Below, piece by piece: positions 1 to 6,040 of a stretch of 6,201 nucleotides of DNA. The notes beneath the pieces are model-generated. The model searched no databases. It saw nothing but the letters and a program-made list of their open reading frames with translations, and was not told the DNA's origin. Numbering within the stretch: position 1 is the first letter of the stretch; each line of letters begins with the position of its first letter. Location: contig JAJFFI010000102.1 of the NCBI GenBank assembly GCA_021776755.1, forward strand, positions 1 to 6,201, written 5' to 3'. This stretch comes from Alphaproteobacteria bacterium. GTDB taxonomy: Bacteria > Pseudomonadota > Alphaproteobacteria > JAJFFI01. Made by a program: the position numbers and the translations under genes.

Positions 1-346
1 GGCAGTCTCGCAGCATCGTCAGCGTCGGGTCGATCTCGCGGCGTTTGCGCTCCTCGACGATGCGGGTCAGGATCTCCCAGGTGTCCTTGATCGAGGTGAA
101 ATGATCGCGCCGGTCGCCGAGCACATGGCTCGACTTCACCAGCTCCCAGCTCATCAGCTCCTTGAGGCTGGTCGAGACGTTGGAGCGGGCGATCGAAAGC
201 GTTTCGCAGATCTCCTCGGCCGGCATCGGCTGGGGTGCGAGATACAGCAGCGCATGAACCTGGGCGACCGACCGGTTGACGCCCCACCGCGTCCCCATCT
301 CGCCCCAGTGCAGGATGTAACGTTCCATCGCAGGTGTCAGTTTCAT
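1..346 (-). CDS. GbsR/MarR-family transcriptional regulator (partial, C-terminus outside window)
   Basis: This is a DNA-binding regulator of the GbsR type, a MarR-like winged-helix family; Bacillus GbsR controls glycine betaine synthesis. The reading frame runs on the minus strand from ATG at 346 and leaves the window after 115 codons. The start MKLTPAMERYILHWGEMGTR, followed by WGVNRSVAQVHALLYLAPQP, is typical of the family. Residues about 42-65 (PAEEICETLSIARSNVSTSL) form the helix-turn-helix, and VLGDRRDHF (75-83) is the wing. A second ATG at 351 hits a stop after one codon, so 346 is the start; the ribosome binding site is weak. The gene follows the CoA lyase gene on the same strand after 113 bp but has its own likely promoter and operator. 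The ligand and targets cannot be read from sequence; the osmolyte link is known only for Bacillus members. Confidence 0.85.
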   Translation of the reverse strand, partial: MKLTPAMERYILHWGEMGTRWGVNRSVAQVHALLYLAPQPMPAEEICETLSIARSNVSTSLKELMSWELVKSSHVLGDRRDHFTSIKDTWEILTRIVEERKRREIDPTLTMLRDC

Positions 347-365
347 GGCATGTCTCAAGTTTCAG

Positions 366-389
366 TAATTTCTGTTATTACAGAAATTA
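366..389. promoter_or_regulatory. Inverted repeat, probable autoregulatory operator
   Basis: A perfect 10-bp inverted repeat, TAATTTCTGT (366-375) and ACAGAAATTA (380-389), surrounds a 4-bp TATT centre. It begins 20 bp upstream of the GbsR-like start codon. It stands out as AT-rich in GC-rich surroundings and covers the -10/start region of the candidate promoter. MarR/GbsR-type dimers bind palindromes of this kind, so self-repression is the simplest reading. A Rho-independent terminator is unlikely because the arms are AT-rich and no clean T-run follows. Confidence 0.6.
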
Positions 390-412
390 AGGAATATGGG
401 CGGGAATGTCAA
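384..412 (-). promoter_or_regulatory. Candidate sigma70-type promoter of the GbsR-like gene
   Basis: On the minus strand a perfect -35 hexamer TTGACA (412-407) is followed after exactly 17 bp by TAATTT (389-384), a weak -10 matching 3 of 6 consensus bases. Transcription would start near 377, about 30 bp before the ATG. The -10 box lies inside one arm of the inverted repeat at 366-389, so a bound dimer should block RNA polymerase. Confidence 0.5.
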
Positions 413-459
413 GATCAAGGCGCCTCAGGGTGAAGCTCCGTTGCGGCAGGGGGAAGGCT

Positions 460-1347
460 TTACGCGAGCCCGAACTCCGCTGCCCGCTCCAGCAGCCGCT
501 TGGCGGTCATGTAAGTGGGGAGTTCGAGCATGTTGCCGTCGAGCTCGACATTGGCAAGGCCCCCGCCCTGGGCCGCTTCGTAGGTCTCGACGATGCGCCT
601 TGCGTCAGCGATCTCGGCCGCGGCGGGCGTCAGGATTTCGTTGATAATGGCGGCGTGTTCCGGCGCGACGGCGCTCTTGGCCTTGTAGCCGAAGCGTCGC
701 GCGGCGAGCGTCTCGGCGCGGAGACCGCCCTCGTCGCGCCAGGTGTAGGGACAATCGATCGACAGCACGCCGGCGGCGACGCATTCGAGATGAAAGCGCT
801 GGCGGACGTGGAACAGCTCGAGCCCGTCCTGCCCGCGCTGGGCCCCGAGATCGGCGGCCATGTCCTCGCTCGCGACCAGGCAAGCGCTGACGCGCGGGCT
901 CGAGAGGGCGATGTCGTAGGTCTGCATCAGCCCCCGGGCGAGCTCGACATTCGGAACGATCTCGGTCGACCCGGCGGCGATGCCGTTGGCGTCTTCGAGG
1001 CGCGTGATCTCGCGGTCGAGGCGGACAATCTGCGCCGGCTCCGCGACTTTCGGCAGATACACCACGTCGGGCGCGCCCTTCATGACGGCTTCGAGGTCTT
1101 CGAGCCCGCAGGTTTCCAGCGGATTGACGCGCACGGCGGTGACGGCGCTGCCCTTGCGCCAGCCGTCCATGATGCCGGGCGACATGGCGCGGGCCGCCGG
1201 GCGCCGGGCGGGCGTCGTGAAATCCTCAAGCTCCTGGACGATGACGTCGGCGCCCCTGTCGGGGGCAGCTCGCAGCGCCGCCTCGTCGGCGCCCGGCACG
1301 AACAGCCAGGACCGGCGGAGAGCGACCGGAATACGTGTCCGGGACAT
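460..1347 (-). CDS. CitE/HpcH-like CoA-ester lyase (HpcH/HpaI aldolase superfamily)
   Basis: This 295-aa protein belongs to the TIM-barrel family of citrate lyase beta subunits, malyl-CoA and citramalyl-CoA lyases, which cleave or form C-C bonds of CoA esters with Mg2+. Visible motifs are RRSWLFVPGAD (11-21), GADVIVQELED (32-42), AVRVNP with R73, VVYLPKV (95-101), NVELARG with metal ligand E135, ASEDMAADLG with E161/D162, and near the C-terminus ELDGNMLELP with D270, which matches the catalytic lid aspartate. The usual DLED is ELED here, and the usual HPxQ near residue 230 reads APEH, so this is a divergent subgroup whose substrate cannot be named. The ATG at 1347 is preferred over an upstream in-frame start at 1434: it forms TGATG with the cyclase stop, and the Arg-rich 29-residue extension looks non-coding. 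Translation is probably coupled to the cyclase, since no good ribosome binding site is seen. Confidence 0.88.
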   Translation of the reverse strand: MSRTRIPVALRRSWLFVPGADEAALRAAPDRGADVIVQELEDFTTPARRPAARAMSPGIMDGWRKGSAVTAVRVNPLETCGLEDLEAVMKGAPDVVYLPKVAEPAQIVRLDREITRLEDANGIAAGSTEIVPNVELARGLMQTYDIALSSPRVSACLVASEDMAADLGAQRGQDGLELFHVRQRFHLECVAAGVLSIDCPYTWRDEGGLRAETLAARRFGYKAKSAVAPEHAAIINEILTPAAAEIADARRIVETYEAAQGGGLANVELDGNMLELPTYMTAKRLLERAAEFGLA

Positions 1348-2621
1348 CAGGCGCCGCCGGTCACGGGATCGGTTGCGGGGTCGGGCAACGTGAAGACTTC
1401 CTGCGGCGCCTCGACCCCGCGAAGCTGATGGCACCCGAGCGACACGAGCTCACGCCGGGTGAGGGCTGCGAGTGCGCCCGAGACCAGCACATGATGCCCG
1501 GTCTCCTTGCACAGCTCCTCGAGCCGCGAGGTGTGGTTGACGGCCGGGCCGATGGCGGTGAAGTCGAGCCGGTCGGGCGCGCCGATGTTGCCGTACATGA
1601 CGTCGCCCACATGCAGCGCGATGCCGTGGTCGAGGGACGGTGCGCCGGTCCCGGCGCGGATGACGTTCAACGCCGTCATCGCGTCCATCGCGTCTTCGGC
1701 GGCGGCAATCGCCTGGTCGGCCCGCGCCTGGATGTCGTCGGCCGACGAGATCGGAAACAGCGCGAGCACGCCGTCGCCGATGAACTTCAACACCTCGCCG
1801 CCGGACTCCTCGATGGCCGGCACGATGGCGTCGAAGTATTCGTTCAGCAGGTCGACGATATCGGCGGCCGGGTAGGTGTCGGAAAGCCGCGTGAAGCCGC
1901 GGAGATCGCTCGACCAGATCACCGCATTGAGGTTGCGCCCGGTGCCGCGGGTCACCTCGCCCGCCAGCACCCGGCTGGCGGTGTCCTGGCCGAGATAGGT
2001 GCGCATGAGCGAAGTCTTCATGCGCCGGACCGCGTGCAGCTCGATGTTGGCCGCCAACATGGCGTTGACGCCTTCGAGGACCGCAATATCGCGGTCGGAA
2101 AAGCCCGCCGCCGAATCGGTCGTGTAGCTTATGAAATCGATCGCGCCGTCGGAATGCGCAAGCCCGATGGCGTAGTAGTCGGTCATCCCCTGCTCGCGGA
2201 GGTCCGCCAGCACCGGGAAGTCAAACAGCGGCTCGGGGCTTGAGAGCTTTCGGCGGATCGGCGCGGCGCCCTCGCGGATCGCCTTTAACGGGCTCAGGCG
2301 GTACTGATCGCTGTCGAGCATGTCGTGGCCGCGGTCGACTTCCTCGGCCACCGCGGTCTCCGTCCGCCAGGTAAAGCCGGTGGCCGCGATCAGCGGATGC
2401 ATTGTCCGGATGCCCATCAGGGTGCGGGTCAGCGGCACGCCCGCCTGGCGCAACTGGTGGCAATAGGCGTCGACAAAATGCCGGGTGCCCCGGATGGCGC
2501 GGCCCTCGCGCAAGATCCAGTCGGCGATCGCCCGCCCCGGCGCATCTTCCGCCGGAACGGCGCTGCCGTCCGCCTTGGCAGACCGGGCGAATTCGGAGGC
2601 GTCGGTTTCGGCAATCGCCAT
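1347..2621 (-). CDS. Class III adenylate/guanylate cyclase domain protein
   Basis: This predicted soluble cyclase of 424 aa probably makes cAMP from ATP. The C-terminal catalytic domain (about 232-412) has all key residues: metal-binding D239 in SSDLRGFT and D283 in FIGDG, adenine-contacting K279 and T355 (FTAIGPAVN, the class IIIb form), and transition-state N362 and R366 in VNHTSR. The N-terminal half (about 30-200) has no membrane segment. It contains DWILREGRAI, GVPLTR, a MHP motif and GMTDYYAIGLAHSDGAIDFISYTT, then a GFSDRDIAVLEGV stretch resembling GAF-like sensory modules; this layout recurs in rhizobial cyclases. The ATG at 2621 has a GGAG (2631-2628) with 6-bp spacing, whereas the GTG at 2636 has no ribosome binding site. 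It is the first gene of a coupled pair with the CoA lyase gene. The sensed ligand is unknown. Confidence 0.9.
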   Translation of the reverse strand: MAIAETDASEFARSAKADGSAVPAEDAPGRAIADWILREGRAIRGTRHFVDAYCHQLRQAGVPLTRTLMGIRTMHPLIAATGFTWRTETAVAEEVDRGHDMLDSDQYRLSPLKAIREGAAPIRRKLSSPEPLFDFPVLADLREQGMTDYYAIGLAHSDGAIDFISYTTDSAAGFSDRDIAVLEGVNAMLAANIELHAVRRMKTSLMRTYLGQDTASRVLAGEVTRGTGRNLNAVIWSSDLRGFTRLSDTYPAADIVDLLNEYFDAIVPAIEESGGEVLKFIGDGVLALFPISSADDIQARADQAIAAAEDAMDAMTALNVIRAGTGAPSLDHGIALHVGDVMYGNIGAPDRLDFTAIGPAVNHTSRLEELCKETGHHVLVSGALAALTRRELVSLGCHQLRGVEAPQEVFTLPDPATDPVTGGA

Positions 2622-2850
2622 AGTGGGCTCCAGCACGGAGAGGGGCGGACGAGAAATCGCTGGTTGATCGGCGGCACAGGCTGCACAATCACCTTATTAA
2701 TGGGGCAAACCGTATTCAGGCTTGACCGGAACCAATATTGCGCCATCTCAAGGACTGGACAAGGCTGCACCCCCGGCGACGCACGCGAACGTGACATTCG
2801 TTGAGCATTTTGCAAATGATCCCGCGGCTGCCGACGCACTGGAGACATCG
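2622..2850. other. Divergent intergenic region, cyclase / nfu
   Basis: These 229 bp separate the two start codons and should hold both promoters. A frame open on the plus strand from TTG at 2722 into nfu has no family similarity before residue 44 and is taken as non-coding. For the cyclase, on the minus strand, I see no convincing -35/-10 pair. No stable hairpin or RNA motif was recognised. Confidence 0.5.
2791..2820 (+). promoter_or_regulatory. Weak candidate promoter for nfu
   Basis: GTGACA (2791-2796, 5 of 6 consensus bases) and AATGAT (2815-2820, 4 of 6) are separated by 18 bp, giving a leader of about 25 nt before the nfu ATG. TTGACC at 2722-2727 is a better -35 box but has no acceptable -10 box downstream. 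Confidence 0.3.
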
Positions 2851-3405
2851 ATGTTTATCGAAACCGAACAGACCCCCAATCCCGCGACACTGAAGTTCCT
2901 GCCGGGCGAGACCGTCATGGCAAAGGGCACGGCGGATTTCCCCACGGCCGATGATGCCGAGGGCAAATCGCCGCTCGCCGAGGCGCTGTTCAAGGTGCCG
3001 GGCGTGACGGCGGTCTTCCTCGGGCGTGACTTTGTGACCGTCACCAAGGCAGAGGCCGAGGACTGGCAGGCGATGAAACCGCAGATCCTCGCGGGCATCA
3101 TGATGCACTACAAGTCCGGGGCGCCCGCGGTAACCGGCGAGATGGAAGAGGCCGGTGCCGGCGGCGAGGAAGACAGCGAAGTGGTCAGCCAGATCAAGGA
3201 GCTGATCGACACCCGGGTCCGCCCGGCGGTCGCGCAGGACGGCGGCGACATCGTCTTCCAGGGGTTCGAGGAAGGCGTGGTGTTCCTCACCATGCAGGGC
3301 GCCTGCGCGGGCTGCCCGAGCTCCACCGCGACGCTCAAGATGGGCATCGAGAACATGCTCAAGCACTATATCCCCGAGGTCGTCGAGGTGCGCGCCGCCA
3401 CCTGA
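2851..3405 (+). CDS. Nfu-type iron-sulfur cluster carrier (NifU family protein)
   Basis: This 184-aa protein receives Fe-S clusters from the assembly machinery and passes them to client apoproteins in the cytoplasm. Residues 1-88 form the Nfu_N domain (MFIETEQTPNPATLKFLPG at the start; LFKVPGVTAVFLGRDFVTVTK). Residues about 110-180 form the NifU C-terminal domain with GACAGCPSSTATLK, in which C152 and C155 are the CxxC that holds a 4Fe-4S cluster between two subunits. Length and domain order match the alphaproteobacterial and mitochondrial NFU1 type. An acidic, Gly/Ala-rich linker (about 97-110) joins the domains. The start at 2851 is supported by GGAG at 2841-2844 with 6-bp spacing and by the conserved N-terminus. 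No Fur or IscR site was recognised upstream. Confidence 0.95.
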   Translation: MFIETEQTPNPATLKFLPGETVMAKGTADFPTADDAEGKSPLAEALFKVPGVTAVFLGRDFVTVTKAEAEDWQAMKPQILAGIMMHYKSGAPAVTGEMEEAGAGGEEDSEVVSQIKELIDTRVRPAVAQDGGDIVFQGFEEGVVFLTMQGACAGCPSSTATLKMGIENMLKHYIPEVVEVRAAT

Positions 3406-3448
3406 GTGCGCCCAATTCCTGCCCCATCGCGGGTGTACGACACGGGCC

Positions 3449-4114
3449 ATGCACAAACGACTGTTTCTCGCGGCAACGCTTGCCGCCGCCGGCGCGCTTG
3501 CCGGGTGTCAGACGCCCAGCCCGCGTGCGCCGCTCTATACGCCGCAGCAGCAGGCGAAATCCTTCGGCTATTCCGAAAAGCGGGTGTCGCCCGGCCTTTA
3601 TGAGGTCAGCTATGTCGGGCCGCGCACGCGGATCGCGACCTGGGGCGACCCGCATCAGGCGGATGTGAAAGCGGTCAAGATGGCGGCCGGCGACATGGCG
3701 CGTCTTCGCGCTGCCGACCTCGCCCTCAAGAAGGGCTTCCCCGCGTTCAAGATCGAGAAGTTCGAGAGCGATGCCACCGTCAACCGCGACGACTATTACC
3801 CGTGGGGACCGACGGTCGGCTTCGGCTTTGGTGTCGGGCATCATTACGGCCATCACGGACCGTTCACGGGCATCGGGATCGGCTTCCCCTATGGCTACGG
3901 CCCCTATGGCTACGGTGGGGGCAATCGCTCGGACGCCAAGGCCCGGGTCAAGATGCAGGTGCGCATGCTGCCAGCACCCGGCCCGGACGGTGAGGACGCG
4001 GCGAAGGTGTTGCAGGAACTCCGCGGGAAATATGCGTCCGAAGCGGCGGGCGCCGGCACGCCGGGCGCAGGTACGCCGGGCAATGTGAAACCGCCGGCGA
4101 CGCCCACCGAATAA
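3449..4114 (+). CDS. CC0125/CC1285-like lipoprotein with Gly/Tyr/His-rich tract
   Basis: This is a predicted lipoprotein of 221 aa. A short signal peptide, MHKRLFLAATLAAAGALAGC, ends in a lipobox LAGC with C20 as the acylated residue; Gln at the +2 position favours the outer membrane, facing the periplasm. Residues 38-105 (SFGYSEKRVSPGLYEVSYVG, then RLRAADLALKKGFPAFKIEK) resemble the uncharacterised CC0125/CC1285 lipoprotein family. A low-complexity tract follows at 119-158 (WGPTVGFGFGVGHHYGHH, PYGYGPYGYGGG), then a short charged domain and a Pro/Gly/Thr-rich tail with AGTPG twice. The histidines could bind metal, but that is speculation. It starts 43 bp after nfu with a poor ribosome binding site and may be cotranscribed with it. 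The signal peptide confirms the start. Function unknown. Confidence 0.85.
   Translation: MHKRLFLAATLAAAGALAGCQTPSPRAPLYTPQQQAKSFGYSEKRVSPGLYEVSYVGPRTRIATWGDPHQADVKAVKMAAGDMARLRAADLALKKGFPAFKIEKFESDATVNRDDYYPWGPTVGFGFGVGHHYGHHGPFTGIGIGFPYGYGPYGYGGGNRSDAKARVKMQVRMLPAPGPDGEDAAKVLQELRGKYASEAAGAGTPGAGTPGNVKPPATPTE
3886..3915 (+). repeat. Two exact tandem 15-bp copies inside the lipoprotein gene
   Basis: CCCCTATGGCTACGG occurs at 3886-3900 and again, without a mismatch, at 3901-3915. In frame the copies add a PYGYG unit to the glycine/tyrosine-rich tract. Sequence identity suggests a recent slippage duplication. Confidence 0.9.
4052..4081 (+). repeat. Two tandem 15-bp copies in the lipoprotein C-terminal tail
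   Basis: GCCGGCACGCCGGGC (4052-4066) is followed by GCAGGTACGCCGGGC (4067-4081). Both encode AGTPG and differ only at two synonymous third positions. The copies therefore look older than the exact pair at 3886-3915 and kept at the protein level. Confidence 0.85.
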
Positions 4115-4121
4115 ACCGGAC

Positions 4122-4682
4122 TTACACTTCCATCATGCTCCGCGGCAGGTCGGCGTCGCGGTAAAGCGGGAAGTCACCGCGGGCGCGGAACAGCTGATAG
4201 TGCCACCACTCGTTCCGGTAAAAATCCCAGCCGGCGGTGGTCATGATCCCCATCAGGACATGCCGGTTGCGCTGCGCCTCGGCGGAAATGCTCTTGGCGC
4301 CGTGATGCGAGAGCGGCGTGAACGCATCGAAGCCCGTACCCATGTCGAGTTCGTTGCCATCGCCGTCGAGCAGCGTCAGATCGACCGCAACGCCCCGGCT
4401 GTGCGGCGAGCCGCGCCGGGGGTCGGCGAGGAAATCCGGGTCGGGCGTGTGGTTCCAGAGCTTCCATTGCGCCTCGGCCGGCCGGAAGGCGTCGAAAATG
4501 CGCAGCCGGTAGCCGATTTCGCCAGTGAGCCGGATCGCTTCCCGCAGGTGATCCGCCGCGGTTTCGTGCAGGTAGCAGTCGGCCCGCGCATAGACGGGCG
4601 CCTCGGTGAAATTGTTATCGGTCGCATAGCGGAGGTCGATATCGACGTCGAAGTCCGGCGGCGCGATCGGCACCAGGGTCAT
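4122..4682 (-). CDS. D-alanyl-D-alanine dipeptidase (VanX/DdpX type, peptidase M15D)
   Basis: This zinc dipeptidase of 186 aa is predicted to hydrolyse D-Ala-D-Ala, a cell-wall building block. The zinc ligands and catalytic residues are present: SPHSRGVAVD with H94 and D101, and NEWWH with E158 (general base) and H161. DAFRP carries the conserved active-site Arg (R67). No signal peptide is seen, so it is probably cytoplasmic, as VanX is. The start has a clear AGGAG (4695-4691) with 8-bp spacing. No vanH, vanA, ddp transporter or two-component genes lie in the window, so a resistance role is not indicated; D-Ala salvage, as for E. coli DdpX, is more likely. It converges on the lipoprotein gene, with 7 bp between stop codons and no terminator visible. 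Confidence 0.92.
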   Translation of the reverse strand: MTLVPIAPPDFDVDIDLRYATDNNFTEAPVYARADCYLHETAADHLREAIRLTGEIGYRLRIFDAFRPAEAQWKLWNHTPDPDFLADPRRGSPHSRGVAVDLTLLDGDGNELDMGTGFDAFTPLSHHGAKSISAEAQRNRHVLMGIMTTAGWDFYRNEWWHYQLFRARGDFPLYRDADLPRSMMEV

Positions 4683-4723
4683 GCGTTTTTCTCCTCGCGG
4701 CTTGCGGTCATCCCGTGCCAGCA

Positions 4724-4752
4724 GTCATAACCGGTGCCGCCTGAACCGACAA
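4724..4752 (-). promoter_or_regulatory. Candidate promoter of the dipeptidase gene
   Basis: On the minus strand TTGTCG (4752-4747, 4 of 6) and TATGAC (4729-4724, 4 of 6) are separated by 17 bp, predicting a leader of about 35 nt. A weaker pair for tsaB on the plus strand, TTGCGG (4702-4707) and CATAAC (4726-4731) 18 bp apart, overlaps the same -10 bases; if both are real the two promoters would compete. Confidence 0.35.
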
Positions 4753-4777
4753 ACCCCGCTACCGGAAACCGCCCCGC

Positions 4778-5506
4778 GTGTCCGCCGCCCAACGCAACAC
4801 ATCCCTCGCCGTCCTCGCGATCGATACCGCGCTGAACGCCTGTTCGGTCGCCGTGACGCGGGGCGCGGACGTCCTGTTCACCGAAACCCTCGAGATGGAG
4901 CGCGGGCAGGCCGAAGTGCTCGTGCCGCGCATCGAGGCAGCGATGGCCGCTGCCGGGACCGGGTTCGGGGACCTCGACCTGATCGGCGTCACGGTGGGCC
5001 CCGGCGCCTTTACCGGCATCCGGATCGGGCTTGCCGCCGCGCGCGGCTTTGCGGTGGCCACCGGCCTCCCGGTGTCAGGCGTGACGACGCTGGAAGCGCT
5101 CGCCGCCGCCGCCCGCGCCGGGGCAGAGGGCCGCGCTGTTCTGGCGGCGGTCGATACCAAGCGCCGGGATCTGTTTGTGCAGGGCTTCGGCGCCGGCGGC
5201 GAAGCGCTCACCGAGGCCGCCGTTTCCGCGCCGGACGTGCTGGCGGAATGCGCGGCGGCCATCGAGGGCCCAATTCTGCTCTGCGGCGATGCGGCCGGAC
5301 CGGTCTCCGAAATCCTGCGCGCTGGCGGGCGCGATGTGGCAATCTCCGGCACCGGACCCTGGCCCGATCCGGCCGTCGTGGCCGCGATCGCTGCGGCGCG
5401 CGCGGGAACGTCCGGGGTTCTGCCGCCCGAGCCGCTGTATCTCCGCCCGCCCCTCGCAACACTGCCGAAGGACGGCGGGCGTCTCAGGCCCAAGGCGGGC
5501 GCATGA
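4778..5506 (+). CDS. tsaB: tRNA t6A synthesis protein TsaB
   Basis: TsaB is the scaffold partner of TsaD in the cytoplasmic complex that puts the threonylcarbamoyl group on A37 of ANN-decoding tRNAs. The 242-aa product has the ASKHA-fold signatures LAIDTALNACSVAV (13-26), VGPGAFTGIRIGLAAARGFA (73-92) and GVTTLEALA (101-109), and ends with the family's PEPLYLRPP. Length is normal. The start is a GTG placed ten residues before the conserved LAIDT core, with only a weak CGGAAA-like ribosome binding site, so it is the least certain point. The stop overlaps the rimI start as ATGA, so the two are translationally coupled. It is divergent from the dipeptidase gene across 95 bp. Confidence 0.95.
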   Translation: MSAAQRNTSLAVLAIDTALNACSVAVTRGADVLFTETLEMERGQAEVLVPRIEAAMAAAGTGFGDLDLIGVTVGPGAFTGIRIGLAAARGFAVATGLPVSGVTTLEALAAAARAGAEGRAVLAAVDTKRRDLFVQGFGAGGEALTEAAVSAPDVLAECAAAIEGPILLCGDAAGPVSEILRAGGRDVAISGTGPWPDPAVVAAIAAARAGTSGVLPPEPLYLRPPLATLPKDGGRLRPKAGA

Positions 5507-5961
5507 GCGAGGTGCCGGTGCGGGACGTCATACTCAGCGATGCAGCCGTGCTCGCGGCACTCCACGGCGTGTGCTTTGATCGCGGCTGGAGCGTCGAGTC
5601 GATGCAGACCTGTCTGGCGGCACCCGGGACATTCGGCCTCATCGCAGGACATGACCTGGCGCTGGGGATGGTGCTGGCGCGGCTGAGTGCCGGCGAGGCG
5701 GAAATCCTGACGATCTGCGTTCATCCGGACAATCGCGGGGTTGGCGTGGGCCGCCTCCTGCTGGATCGCGCGGCCGCGTTGGCCCGGGACCAGGGCGGGA
5801 AACGGCTGTTTCTCGAGGTTGCAGCCCGGAATGCAGCGGCGGGAGCGCTTTACCGGTCGGCGAATTTCCGGCAGATCGGAAAACGCGCAAACTATTACCC
5901 GGCCGAAACATCCGATGATATGCCTGACGACGCACTGCTTTATGTCCGGGAGCTGGAATAG
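5503..5961 (+). CDS. rimI: Ribosomal protein S18 alanine N-acetyltransferase RimI
   Basis: This GNAT-fold enzyme of 152 aa transfers acetyl from acetyl-CoA to the N-terminal alanine of ribosomal protein S18 after Met removal. The acetyl-CoA pyrophosphate loop is VHPDNRGVGVGRLLL, with R78-G-V-G-V-G83. The catalytic Glu is E105 in FLEVAARNAAAGALY, with Y117 as the likely acid, and ANYYP (129-133) matches the RimI-type end of the substrate site. FDRGWS (25-30) matches the N-terminal region of RimI. The ATG at 5503 overlaps the tsaB stop by 4 bp, a common arrangement. An open frame continues upstream of 5503 through tsaB but is Arg-rich shadow sequence. Bacterial RimI can act on proteins other than S18, so specificity is inferred from family and neighbour. 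Confidence 0.93.
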   Translation: MSEVPVRDVILSDAAVLAALHGVCFDRGWSVESMQTCLAAPGTFGLIAGHDLALGMVLARLSAGEAEILTICVHPDNRGVGVGRLLLDRAAALARDQGGKRLFLEVAARNAAAGALYRSANFRQIGKRANYYPAETSDDMPDDALLYVRELE

Positions 5962-6040
5962 TGGGGTTTTTCAAGTCATTGCGCAGTAAATACGCGGCGC
6001 TATTGAACGGACAAGCAAAACTGCAGAAACGGTTATTTCG

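Noticed and set aside
406..1428. Long plus-strand open frame opposite the CoA lyase gene
   Set aside because: It is antisense to a gene with clear family motifs and its Arg/Gly/Asp-rich product has none; it is a by-product of high GC content.
1348..1434. Upstream in-frame start for the CoA lyase
   Set aside because: It would overlap the cyclase gene by 88 bp and add an Arg/Ser-rich stretch with no family similarity; the TGATG start at 1347 is better.
1335..2243. Plus-strand open frame of 302 codons opposite the cyclase
   Set aside because: Antisense to the intact catalytic domain; no recognisable motif and no ribosome binding site.
2722..2850. TTG start extending nfu by 43 residues
   Set aside because: The Nfu_N domain begins at the ATG at 2851, which has a well-spaced GGAG; TTGACC at 2722 is better read as a possible -35 box.
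2716..3456. Minus-strand open frame of 246 codons opposite nfu
   Set aside because: The product is His/Arg-rich shadow sequence of the nfu gene, whose CxxC domain is unambiguous.
4122..4682. Vancomycin resistance gene cluster
   Set aside because: Only the VanX-like dipeptidase is present; no ligase, dehydrogenase or sensor genes lie in the window.
4681..5502. N-terminal extension of the rimI frame running through tsaB
   Set aside because: It encodes Arg-rich low-complexity protein out of frame with tsaB; RimI similarity begins at the ATG at 5503.
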